Made by a program: the position numbers and the translations under genes
Assembly: GCA_009781635.1 (NCBI GenBank)
Contig: WQXU01000010.1
Location: forward strand, 1 to 64,000
DNA length: 64,000 bases
Origin: Treponema sp.
GTDB lineage: Bacteria; Spirochaetota; Spirochaetia; Treponematales; Breznakiellaceae
Direction: 5' to 3'
The notes under the pieces: generated by a model
Seen by the model: only the letters and a program-made list of their open reading frames with translations
Databases searched by the model: none
What the model was told of the DNA's origin: nothing
In this document: piece by piece, positions 43,167 to 50,675 of the stretch
Layout: each line of letters starts with the position of its first letter
Position numbering within the stretch: the first letter of the stretch is position 1

Positions 43167-43226
43167 TCTAAAAAATCAACATCCATGTTGATTTTTTAGA
43201 TCGAAGTTTTGCCTCGGCAAAACTTC
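43167..43226. promoter_or_regulatory. two tandem perfect hairpins directly behind the VR
   Basis: Hairpin 1: arms 43167-43182 and 43185-43200, 16 bp with a 2-base centre. Hairpin 2: arms 43203-43213 and 43216-43226, 11 bp with a 2-base centre. In phage BPP-1 a hairpin/cruciform just after the VR aids target recognition, so hairpin 1 may do this. Either could also serve as a transcription terminator, but neither has a clean T-run after it. Confidence 0.6.
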
Positions 43227-43480
43227 ATTTAGGCATAAATAACATCGGCATCCATGCCGCCCGGCGTAATGACCATACCGGAGGGAGCGCGGTTGGGCAT
43301 GGAGCGAGTGCGAGCCGCAGGCCACGCCTCGTATTACAAGTAATTTATGTCTCTTACTTCCAAAACTATCAGGTTAGTGCGAGCTCCTGTATGGTTTGTA
43401 AATTGAGCCCTGTTATTTTTTGTATAAACTCATATGTCGAGCCTTCTGCCTACGCATCATTATTGGGCGTCTCCGAGCTT
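43227..43480. other. GC-rich intergenic region with a short leftward reading frame
   Basis: The segment 43229-43300 reads leftward as a 23-codon frame (MPNRAPSGMVITPGGMDADV...). It is much richer in GC than the surroundings, with codon-like composition, but no ribosome site is seen. The remainder up to the Rpn gene stop holds nothing I can name. Confidence 0.3.
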
Positions 43481-44344
43481 TCATGTATTCATACTAGAGC
43501 CTGTTGTCTGCATTAAAAGATTTTTCATCTCTTCAACCTCATCTTTTGATAATCTATGTGAAAGCAACTCAAAGACCTCTTCTCTGCCTTTTTCTATGCC
43601 ATCTTCACGTCCTTCCTTATATCGAATGGCTCCAAGCCTCTCAACACTTATTTCTTCAAACAACATATTTATTACCTCCGAACTGTGCTTTTTTAGAAAA
43701 TCCCCTAGAATGCCTTTTTCTATGCAGTATTTTATCGCAGCTCTCATGGATTCATCAAGCGATAATTCCTTATTATACTCCCATATCATGGATATGAATA
43801 TGCTGTAACTGTCCAGCGTCTTGCTTTTTGCCAGTATCTGCGGATTACAGCCGTGGTTAATGTTGTATACATGCACCACTAGCTCCAAGGGCAGGCCGCT
43901 GCCGTTTATCAGTTTTAAACCTTCAATATCCTTAAAGGCAGCGGAAAGTTTTAATTGATTATAATCTGGATACTCCTCCTTGCCGTTGTACAAAACGATA
44001 AACTCCGGTGTGGGAATTTTTACAAGTTTTCTCTGGTATAAATTATCCTGTTCAAGAATTTTCTCGTACACACGCCCAATATACATCAGCAGTCTGACAG
44101 GGACGTTGTTGTTTATGGTAGATTGATGTTCTATTAACACGACAATACGATCATTGATAGTGAAAGAGATATCGTTAATCTGATTCATGTAGATCGCATC
44201 GGATAAGGTGTTAATGTCGATGATTGCATCCGGCGGAATGTCGATCCCTTCGATGGCTGAATAAACCTCTCTTAGAACTTCCGGATTGGAAAACAGAGTT
44301 GAAAACACGCTGCTTTTGTGTCTCCTGTTTACATTTGAGTCCAT
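43481..44344 (-). CDS. Rpn-family recombination-promoting nuclease / PD-(D/E)xK transposase-like
   Basis: A 287-residue protein of the Rpn (DUF4351-type) family found in many copies in Treponema. The nuclease core reads DIPPDAIIDINTLSD, DRIVVLIEHQSTIN (E-x-Q catalytic pair), NVPVRLLMYIGRVYE, and the C-terminal tail is coiled and charged (EGREDGIEKGREEV). E. coli Rpn proteins nick DNA and promote RecA-independent recombination. GAGG precedes the ATG. It lies right behind the VR of the SUMF1 gene in a convergent orientation; a functional link is speculative. Confidence 0.85.
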   Translation of the reverse strand: MDSNVNRRHKSSVFSTLFSNPEVLREVYSAIEGIDIPPDAIIDINTLSDAIYMNQINDISFTINDRIVVLIEHQSTINNNVPVRLLMYIGRVYEKILEQDNLYQRKLVKIPTPEFIVLYNGKEEYPDYNQLKLSAAFKDIEGLKLINGSGLPLELVVHVYNINHGCNPQILAKSKTLDSYSIFISMIWEYNKELSLDESMRAAIKYCIEKGILGDFLKKHSSEVINMLFEEISVERLGAIRYKEGREDGIEKGREEVFELLSHRLSKDEVEEMKNLLMQTTGSSMNT

Positions 44345-44620
44345 ATATACCTCACAAGAAAATGATTAAACCTTCATAAAAAGGTTCACATATATATGGC
44401 GCGGCCATGCGTGGCGCTTTAGTGAAACAGGAAAAAATATTCAATTATTTACCAAATTTTCTAAAATGCAGCAGCCACATTTTCGTAGTTTGGTTTGGCA
44501 TCATACCTGCACCACGTATAACGTAGCTGCACAGTTTTTACGGAACTGCCATAATCACGCTCCGCGCCTGCCAAGCCGCTGTACAGAGAGCGGTTAATTG
44601 CAGCATTTACCATCAATCCC
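44345..44620. other. intergenic region between Rpn and higA
   Basis: No gene seen. It contains a hairpin CCGCT-N8-AGCGG (about 44575-44592) followed by GGTTAATTGCAGC, whose reverse complement recurs in the spacer of the inverted repeat at 46488-46622. Confidence 0.4.
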
Positions 44621-44649
44621 TTGACATCTATACCTTATCCGTATAACAT
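44621..44649 (+). promoter_or_regulatory. promoter and probable operator of higA-higB
   Basis: TTGACA (44621-44626) and TAACAT (44644-44649) are 17 bp apart. An inverted repeat TATAC (44629-44633) / GTATA (44641-44645) overlaps the spacer and -10 box, fitting autorepression by the antitoxin. Confidence 0.6.
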
Positions 44650-44666
44650 ATAAGCAGGAGTATCAG

Positions 44667-44972
44667 ATGAAAAAAGTAAATCATATACCAAACATAGGTG
44701 AGGTGTTGGCCCTGGAGTTTCTTGAGCCTATGGGTATAAGCCAAAATTCGCTGGCAAAGGCGTTGGGTATACCGCAGAACCGTTTGAGCGAGATAATAAA
44801 TGGGAAAAGAGGTATTTCTGCAGATACAGATCTGCGTCTTTGTAAATACTTTGGTTTAACTGATGGCTATTTTACCGGTATGCAAATGGATTTTGAACGT
44901 ATTGCGGCAAAACAGGCACTGAAAAAAGAGCTTGATAAAATAAAACCATTAAAAGTGGCTATAGTCATATAA
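44667..44972 (+). CDS. higA: HigA-type XRE antitoxin
   Basis: A 101-residue protein with an XRE HTH: GEVLALEFLEPMGISQNSLA, LGIPQNRLSEIINGKRGISA and TDLRLCKYFGLTDGYF, the usual HigA/VapI signature. A short C-terminal helix follows and may wrap the toxin. AGGAG stands before the ATG. The gene precedes its toxin here, while most higBA operons have the toxin first. Confidence 0.88.
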   Translation: MKKVNHIPNIGEVLALEFLEPMGISQNSLAKALGIPQNRLSEIINGKRGISADTDLRLCKYFGLTDGYFTGMQMDFERIAAKQALKKELDKIKPLKVAIVI

Positions 44973-45254
44973 ATGATTCAATCTTTTAAATGCAAGGAAA
45001 CTGCAAAGCTTTTTGATACCGGTTTTTCCCGCAAATTTCCCAATAGTATATTAAAGTCTGCAATTATTCGTCTTGCAATGCTTAATCATTCCGGAAAACT
45101 GGATGATCTTAAAATTCCTCCTTCTAATTGTCTTGAAAAACTATCAGGAGACAGGGAAGGTCAATATTCTATACGTATAAATAACAAGTATCGAATTTGT
45201 TTTAAATGGGAAGTGAACAATGCGTATGATGTGGAAATTGTTGATTATCATTAA
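44973..45254 (+). CDS. higB: HigB/RelE-fold toxin
   Basis: A 93-residue RelE-superfamily protein: MIQSFKCKETAKLFDTGFSR, LDDLKIPPSNCLEKLSGDRE, GQYSIRINNKYRICFKW and VEIVDYH. This matches the HigB plasmid-maintenance killer family, which cuts mRNA on the ribosome. The catalytic basic residues and the end Y-H are in place. It starts directly after the higA stop with no ribosome site of its own, so its translation depends on higA. Confidence 0.9.
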   Translation: MIQSFKCKETAKLFDTGFSRKFPNSILKSAIIRLAMLNHSGKLDDLKIPPSNCLEKLSGDREGQYSIRINNKYRICFKWEVNNAYDVEIVDYH

Positions 45255-45302
45255 TATTAATTCTGGTGACGCACGGCAGCAGCTGCTATCAAAGCACTTC
45301 AA

Positions 45303-46445
45303 TCAGCCTAAATATTTATGCGCGCTCTTCATGTTTTCTATTATTGTGACGCCGAAAGGACAGCGGGTTTCGCAGCTTCCGCATTCTGTACATTCATCGC
45401 CTTTATGATCCAGGTTCTGATAATGAGAACGGATCGAAGGCGGGATATTCGCTGTATCCAGTTTTGCAATATCAAGATATTTGTTAACAGCTGCGATATC
45501 AATCTGCGAGGGACAGGGCTGACAGTGGCTGCAATAAAGGCAATTTCCCTGCAGGCCGCCGCGAATGGAGCTTAAGATGCCTGTATAGTCGCGCTCAGCC
45601 TCATCAAGTTCCAGATACTTTACGGTGTCCAGAATTTCTTCCGGTGTTTTGCAGCCGGGCAGAACGCTTACAACAGCAGGTCTTGAAAGAGCGTAGTGTA
45701 TGCACTGTGCAACGGTAAGAGCTTTGCTGAAAGGAGTATGTTCAGGTGATATCAGTTTTCCGGCTCCAAGCGCTTTCATAACCGTTATGCCAACTTTTTT
45801 TTGCTCGCAGAGTCTGTACAGTTCCGCGCGTTTCGGTTCTACTGCGGTAAGGCTGTCTGCGTTAAAGCCGTTTTCAAGATGCGGAAAAATGCTTTCGCCT
45901 GTGGGGATTATATCAAATGCCGGATTGATGCTGAACATCATTATCTCAGGGAGATTTGTGTTGACCGCTTTTATTGCCATAACCGGATTATGCGAACTAA
46001 ACCCGATGTGCAGGATATCACCCTTTTCTTTTAGCTTAAGGGCATAATCTGCGATTCCTGTTTCAAAGACATTTTTATAGTCGTCCTCAGAGTCGATAAA
46101 AAATAACATTCCAAAATCTATGTATCCGCCGCACAGGCGCAGATGCTCTTCAAAAAAACGCCGGACTGTGGGCATGTCACGGCTTATGTCATATTGCTGT
46201 CCGGCATTTGACGAGCCGATATGTCCCTGAATCATTATGTCTTTGCGGCGTGAGCCGAATGCCTTTGAAAGATTTTCACGGACTTCTTTTCCGGGCATGA
46301 ATATATCATATATATTGATGCCGTTTGCAATTGCCGCATCTATTGTGCTTTTAACCTGATCATAGGGCTTACAGTCCAGGTGCTCGCAGCCAAGGCCGAT
46401 AATGCTTGCTTTTTTTCCGGTATTGCCGATTTCACGATATATCAT
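45303..46445 (-). CDS. aldo/keto reductase with C-terminal ferredoxin domain
   Basis: A 380-residue protein. The AKR barrel begins MIYREIGNTGKKASIIGLG and includes NGINIYDIFMPGKEVRENL and LHIGFSSHNPVMAIKAV. The C-terminal part has NCLYCSHCQPCPSQIDI and ECTECGSCETRCPFGVTI, binding 4Fe-4S. The usual AKR Tyr in the D-T-A-x-x-Y segment is replaced (DIFMPG), a feature of the Fe-S subfamily. The frame extends upstream to 46790 through a large inverted repeat, but the conserved start is at 46445; TATAAT lies just before an alternative ATG at 46463. Confidence 0.85.
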   Translation of the reverse strand: MIYREIGNTGKKASIIGLGCEHLDCKPYDQVKSTIDAAIANGINIYDIFMPGKEVRENLSKAFGSRRKDIMIQGHIGSSNAGQQYDISRDMPTVRRFFEEHLRLCGGYIDFGMLFFIDSEDDYKNVFETGIADYALKLKEKGDILHIGFSSHNPVMAIKAVNTNLPEIMMFSINPAFDIIPTGESIFPHLENGFNADSLTAVEPKRAELYRLCEQKKVGITVMKALGAGKLISPEHTPFSKALTVAQCIHYALSRPAVVSVLPGCKTPEEILDTVKYLELDEAERDYTGILSSIRGGLQGNCLYCSHCQPCPSQIDIAAVNKYLDIAKLDTANIPPSIRSHYQNLDHKGDECTECGSCETRCPFGVTIIENMKSAHKYLG

Positions 46446-46487
46446 ATGGTTGCATTCTAACATGAAATTATATTTTGTGAAACAACG

Positions 46488-46622
46488 GCAAGCAAGGGGA
46501 GCTGCGCAGGGCTGCGCTGGCTCCGGGCGGCTGTGGCTGCAATTAACGCACGCTCTGGCGTGACTGGCTACGACTTCACACCGAAGTCGCCAGCGCAGCC
46601 CTGCGCAGCTCCCCTTGCTTGC
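46488..46622. repeat. perfect 34-bp inverted repeat around a 67-base spacer
   Basis: Arms 46488-46521 and 46589-46622 are exact inverted copies and GC-rich. The spacer holds a smaller hairpin (CGACTTC-acacc-GAAGTCG, inside 46571-46589) and the sequence GGCTGCAATTAACGC. It lies between the GH30 stop and the AKR start on the same transcript strand. It could act as a strong hairpin, a cruciform, or an invertible segment. Confidence 0.9.
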
Positions 46623-46699
46623 AGTGATTACATATTTATATGTTGAAATGCTTGCGGGGGAAGAATAGAGCCCTGTCGGCAGTGGCTGCAATTTATATG

Positions 46700-48187
46700 T
46701 TATCTTGTAAACCTTACGGAGAGGATGTGTCCGCGGGGCAGTAAAACCAGGGCTGAGTTTTTGTCCTCGCAAACATGCACATCTTCCCATTTTGCGTAAT
46801 TGTTATTGCTCGATCTCATCGCTCTTGCCTCATTAATTATAAAATCATCGGGCAGCTGTATTTTTACAGTTCCCATGTCTACGCCGCCGGAGCCGTTGAT
46901 TGATGTCGGAGTGAACATTACAAGGCTAATTGTATTGCCGTCCTGCGATACAAAAGCCGTCGCTCTCGCCGTAAGGCCGTCAATGTTATCTAAAAGAGTG
47001 TTAAAGTTTCTTGTGCTGATATTGTCTCCGTTTGCTGCGGTTCCTTCGGCAAAGGCGTAAACGCGGTAAGTTTCATTTGCAAATTTCGCGTAATGCGATA
47101 TTGCATGACCGCGCGGGAGAATCCTTCCCTCCGCAGTACCCCATTGGCCGTCGCCGATAAAACTGTAGAAACGTTTCGCCGCCCACCAGATAAATGCGCT
47201 TTCGTCATTTAACCTGATACTTAAATCGATATCGTTCATTAACTTCCATACATAGTTCCATTTTGAATCATTCGGGTATCCGGCTGCGTTCCCGCTGTTT
47301 ATATTATGCTCTGTCATCCAGACTTCTTTTGGATCTGTTGGGTGATCAATGGCTCTTCCGTAGCGGTTCAGCCTGTTGCCGTAAGTATGACGGCCGATAA
47401 GATCAATTGCAGCCCTTGACTGCGGATTATTCAAAGCGGCATCGTTGATGTTCGGATGGTTTGCAGATTCGCCGTTCATCGTCAGAACAAAGGGAATCTC
47501 CTTTCCGCCGCCATATCCCCTAACGCCCTCTGTAAAACGGCCTGTCTGTAAAAAGAAGTCCCTCATTTCATTCTGCGACCACAGGCAGCCGTCATAATCT
47601 ACTTCATAATTCGGTTCGTTTTGTATTGAAACGGCATAAATAGGCGCGCCGTTCTGATACATATCCAATGCGAATGCCTTTAAATAATCAGCATAATCCT
47701 GATAATGCGCAGGGCGCAGCCTGCCGTTGTTGCGCGTGTTATGCGAATTATTGCTCTTCCATGCGGCTGGCGGAGTCCACGGGCTTGCCAGAACATAGCC
47801 GCCGTATTTATTTACGATTTTAACATTCTCGTAATAGTCTGGCCTGTCATTGGAAACAAGCTCTTTCATTGTGGTATTGATATCAGTATTCCATGGCATT
47901 ATCATTATGCGCAAAATATTAAGGCCAAGCCCTGTGTCAGGGTTATACATTAATTCAGTATCACGGGCGCTTGTCCGCGGGAAGTTTCTCCATGCAACAT
48001 CCATTCCGCCGAAGCCGCGAACATACTGGTATTTGGCGCTTGTATCTACCGTTATGACAACATTTACATCTCCGATTTCACCCAGTTCCGGATTTGAATC
48101 TTCCTGTGAAAAATTCGATATGCAGCCTGTAAAAATAACTGTAATAATAAAAATCGCAAACCCAGAAAATAATTTATTTAAACTCAT
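46700..48187 (-). CDS. GH30 xylanase lipoprotein
   Basis: A 495-residue lipoprotein (lipobox FTGC, Cys22) of glycoside hydrolase family 30. It has VRGFGGMDVAWRNF, LGLNILRIMIMPWNTD, ASPWTPPAAWKSNN, VSIQNEPNYEVDYDGCLW (acid/base Glu) and EVWMTEHNINSG (nucleophile Glu), then a C-terminal beta domain. This pattern is that of GH30 subfamily 8-like glucuronoxylanases. The gene's ATG overlaps the mazF stop (ATGA), an unusual link of a xylanase to a toxin-antitoxin operon. Confidence 0.9.
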   Translation of the reverse strand: MSLNKLFSGFAIFIITVIFTGCISNFSQEDSNPELGEIGDVNVVITVDTSAKYQYVRGFGGMDVAWRNFPRTSARDTELMYNPDTGLGLNILRIMIMPWNTDINTTMKELVSNDRPDYYENVKIVNKYGGYVLASPWTPPAAWKSNNSHNTRNNGRLRPAHYQDYADYLKAFALDMYQNGAPIYAVSIQNEPNYEVDYDGCLWSQNEMRDFFLQTGRFTEGVRGYGGGKEIPFVLTMNGESANHPNINDAALNNPQSRAAIDLIGRHTYGNRLNRYGRAIDHPTDPKEVWMTEHNINSGNAAGYPNDSKWNYVWKLMNDIDLSIRLNDESAFIWWAAKRFYSFIGDGQWGTAEGRILPRGHAISHYAKFANETYRVYAFAEGTAANGDNISTRNFNTLLDNIDGLTARATAFVSQDGNTISLVMFTPTSINGSGGVDMGTVKIQLPDDFIINEARAMRSSNNNYAKWEDVHVCEDKNSALVLLPRGHILSVRFTR

Positions 48188-48528
48188 ATTATTGCCGCCT
48201 TTTCTAATTCTATAAAACCATAAATAATATCTATAACTTCTAATAAAATATCTTCCGGAACATCTTCAATAAATTCATATTTACGGGCTTTAATATCCAA
48301 TGTCCTTGCCTGGTCACATAAAATCACACCTGTTGTATTTGTCTTTTCATTTAATTTAATATGAAACGGATGATTTTTATTCACATTTGTTATTGGGCAA
48401 ACAATAGCCATTTTTGAAAAATTATTAAAAGTATCATTACTTATTACGAGTGCCGGCCGTCTGCCCTTTTGCTCATACCCTGTCTGTGGATCAAAATCCA
48501 GCCATACTATATTTCCCTGTCTTACCAT
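48184..48528 (-). CDS. mazF: MazF-family mRNA endoribonuclease toxin
   Basis: A 114-residue PemK/MazF protein: VRQGNIVWLDFDPQTGYEQK, GRRPALVISNDTFNNFSKMA, IVCPITNVNK and VILCDQARTLDIKARK. The Arg and Thr/Ser of the active site are within conserved segments. It cleaves mRNA at short motifs when free of MazE. It overlaps mazE by 7 bases and the GH30 gene by 4, so the three are co-transcribed. Confidence 0.93.
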   Translation of the reverse strand: MVRQGNIVWLDFDPQTGYEQKGRRPALVISNDTFNNFSKMAIVCPITNVNKNHPFHIKLNEKTNTTGVILCDQARTLDIKARKYEFIEDVPEDILLEVIDIIYGFIELEKAAII

Positions 48529-48785
48529 ACTTCATTTCCAACAGGTTTACCCCAGTCAATTTCCTTTTGATTTGCTGCATATTGCTCAAAATTATTCCCA
48601 TAAAAATCTATAAGCCGCTGTTTTGTTGTTTTATGTTTTTTTTCATTAACTTTTCTTATTATAATTCTCTCATTATCTAATGTGACATCTACAGGATCAT
48701 TCTCAAAAATTTTAATATTTTGAAGAAAAGCCTTTGGCAATCTTATTCCATGACTGTTTCCCCATTTTACAACAGTTGTTTGCAT
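48522..48785 (-). CDS. mazE: MazE-family antitoxin (AbrB-type)
   Basis: An 87-residue protein with the swapped-hairpin AbrB DNA-binding fold at the start (VVKWGNSHGIRLPKAFLQNI, then FENDPVDVTLDNERIIIRKV) and a charged C-terminal tail that would block MazF. GGGGGT precedes the ATG. The promoter upstream has symmetrical AT-rich arms for autoregulation. Confidence 0.9.
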   Translation of the reverse strand: MQTTVVKWGNSHGIRLPKAFLQNIKIFENDPVDVTLDNERIIIRKVNEKKHKTTKQRLIDFYGNNFEQYAANQKEIDWGKPVGNEVW

Positions 48786-48815
48786 AAAATACCCCCATAT
48801 ATCACGTATATATAA

Positions 48816-48843
48816 AGTATATCCCTAATAGATAAAATGTCAA
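48816..48843 (-). promoter_or_regulatory. promoter of mazE-mazF-GH30
   Basis: Reading leftward, TTGACA (48843-48838) and TATACT (48821-48816) at 16 bp spacing. Between it and mazE lies ATATAT-N5-ATATAT-like symmetry (about 48797-48813), a candidate MazE site. Confidence 0.6.
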
Positions 48844-48860
48844 TAATAATTCGTACTCAT

Positions 48861-48893
48861 AAAAAAAGTGCCGAGTACTGCAATACCCGGCAC
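48861..48893 (-). terminator. rho-independent terminator of the dksA-like gene
   Basis: Arms GTGCCG (48868-48873) and CGGCAC (48888-48893), extended inside by GTA/TAC, form the stem. Read leftward it is followed by seven Ts (48861-48867). Confidence 0.8.
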
Positions 48894-48973
48894 CGCAATT
48901 TTAATATAGTTGTTTAATAATTATGTTTCCAGGTTCCAATGGAGTAGATATTCCTTGTATTGGAAAAGCATTA

Positions 48974-49369
48974 TCAGCGGTTTCGTCTTTCTTCTTCGGA
49001 TTTACATTCGATGCACATAAGGGCATACGGAATCGCTATAAGCCTGTCCTGGGGAATGCGCTTGCCGCATTTTATACAGTGGCCGTATTTACCCTGCTTG
49101 ATCCTGGTTAAGGCGGATTCAATTAATTTAAGGCGTTTAAGCTCCTGGGCGCCGATGGCTTCTATCATCTTGCGATCGATATCGTCGGACGCAATATCGG
49201 CAAGGTCTTTTGGCTCAACCCCGTCCATTATCTCTTTAAAATCTTCATTGCTGGTAATCAAATTATCAATAATTTCAGATTTAAGCGTTAGAAGAGCATT
49301 TTCCATTTTATCGAGGAATTCCTTGTCAATCGGCGGGATTTTCTTTTTCTTTTTACCGGTAGCAGCCAT
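48974..49369 (-). CDS. DksA/TraR-family zinc-finger protein
   Basis: A 131-residue protein with a lysine-rich start, a coiled-coil body (about residues 15-95) and a C4 zinc finger at the end: HCIKCGKRIPQDRL and CIECKSEEE. The coiled-coil tip DLADIASDDIDRK matches the DxxDxA motif that enters the RNA polymerase secondary channel. It should modulate transcription under nutrient stress. It is a single gene with its own terminator. Confidence 0.88.
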   Translation of the reverse strand: MAATGKKKKKIPPIDKEFLDKMENALLTLKSEIIDNLITSNEDFKEIMDGVEPKDLADIASDDIDRKMIEAIGAQELKRLKLIESALTRIKQGKYGHCIKCGKRIPQDRLIAIPYALMCIECKSEEERRNR

Positions 49370-49474
49370 TGTACCCCCTTTTACAGATACATGGTTAATT
49401 CACAACACACGCAAAGGGCTGTTGATTAACGCTGATTACAATAACATGCCTTTTCCAAAGTTGTCAACATAAAT

Positions 49475-50542
49475 TTATTCCATTTTTAAATACGGAATTA
49501 CAGGCGCGGTGAGTTCCATTGCCGCCGGAAAGTCACCCGGCTGCAAAAGAATTGTTTCGCCGTCCATCTGGGCCAGAATCGGGTGGCTGCCGGTAAACTC
49601 CAAACGGTGCGCCTTGAAAATAATTACTTCACGGTTGTTAGTATGCTTGCCCTTTGAAACCTGGCTCTTTATTGCAAGTTTCCGGAAAAGCGACATCTGC
49701 TTTACAAAACATACATTGCGATCGTCAGGGAATATTTTTTGCTGGGAGCCGTAAGATCGATAACCTGAAGCGCCCATTGCCATAAGCAGCATTTTTTCCC
49801 TGAAGGAGTGTATCTTGTTATTTTTTTCGTCAAAAGCCTGCACGCTAAAAAAATCTACCTTGTATTTGCGGTCATATGACAGGGCGGCCATATCCAGCCA
49901 GAATTTATAAGAGTCGCCGGGTGTTTTGCCCTTCATTAAATTTGTCTGATGAGTTACATAGGCATCCAGCCCGAGGGATAAAATATTAAAAGCAAGGAAT
50001 TGCCCTTTCCAGTTTGAAGGTCCGTTTTGAGCCGGTATCAATTGAACGGCAGGAGTTAATTCGATACGGACAGGTTTAAGAAGTAAATCCAGGGCATTTG
50101 AAAGGCAGGAATTATCCGCTCCGTCATTGCCTGTTCCCAGGGGGAGCCGCAGTACTGCCATGTTTGAGCGCACATGGGCGGGCGCATTGAAAAGGGCGGC
50201 CATGACTTCGCTGTGAGTTCCGTCTCCGCCTGCGCTTATTATAAGGTAGAAAGGCACAGGATCCTTCTCGATTCTGTCCACGAAGGCCTTGGTAATTTCC
50301 CTGGCGGAACCCTTGCCTTCTGTAATATTGATGATCATGTTTTTGTGTATTTGCCTGCGCGGATTCAAATCGGCCTTTTCCCGGTATTTGGTTAAAGTGC
50401 GTACGTGCGCCTCCCATTTTGAGGTAATGGAAAACCCGCCGGCAACAGGATTAACGACAGTCATGCAGCGCAGAGGACGTCCCGGAGATACCATGGAATG
50501 CTCACAAATATCATTCAATGTTTGAGCGAAAAAGTAATTCAT
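49475..50542 (-). CDS. diacylglycerol/sphingosine kinase-family lipid kinase
   Basis: A 355-residue protein of the DAGK catalytic family: TVVNPVAGGF near the start, ISAGGDGTHSEVMAAL (GGDGT) at about residue 103, LRLPLGTGNDGADN (GTGND), and a C-terminal MDGETILL. It phosphorylates a lipid with ATP at the membrane. All canonical motifs are present, unlike the divergent copy at 23749-24711. TATAAT ends six bases before the ATG and there is no ribosome site, so a leaderless transcript is likely. Confidence 0.85.
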   Translation of the reverse strand: MNYFFAQTLNDICEHSMVSPGRPLRCMTVVNPVAGGFSITSKWEAHVRTLTKYREKADLNPRRQIHKNMIINITEGKGSAREITKAFVDRIEKDPVPFYLIISAGGDGTHSEVMAALFNAPAHVRSNMAVLRLPLGTGNDGADNSCLSNALDLLLKPVRIELTPAVQLIPAQNGPSNWKGQFLAFNILSLGLDAYVTHQTNLMKGKTPGDSYKFWLDMAALSYDRKYKVDFFSVQAFDEKNNKIHSFREKMLLMAMGASGYRSYGSQQKIFPDDRNVCFVKQMSLFRKLAIKSQVSKGKHTNNREVIIFKAHRLEFTGSHPILAQMDGETILLQPGDFPAAMELTAPVIPYLKME

Positions 50543-50638
50543 GGGGGAATTATAACATTTATATCCATTAAAATAAAGGTATATGTATTATAAGAAAAAC
50601 CGTTAATTTTGACACGGTTTTTGAATTAGCAGTCACCC

Positions 50639-50667
50639 CTGACATAAATTAATAAATTTCCTATACT
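50639..50667 (+). promoter_or_regulatory. leaderless-type promoter of leuS
   Basis: CTGACA (50639-50644) and TATACT (50662-50667) at 17 bp spacing. The ATG at 50676 is eight bases behind the -10 box and has no Shine-Dalgarno site, so the mRNA would begin at or next to the start codon. Confidence 0.65.
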
Positions 50668-50675
50668 TCCTTATT

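Noticed and set aside
43481..44344. Reverse transcriptase of the retroelement
   Set aside because: This neighbour of the VR has Rpn nuclease motifs and no YxDD or other reverse transcriptase motif.
46446..46790. N-terminal extension of the aldo/keto reductase
   Set aside because: The frame is open, but it crosses the 34-bp inverted repeat and gives a low-complexity sequence; the conserved start is at 46445.
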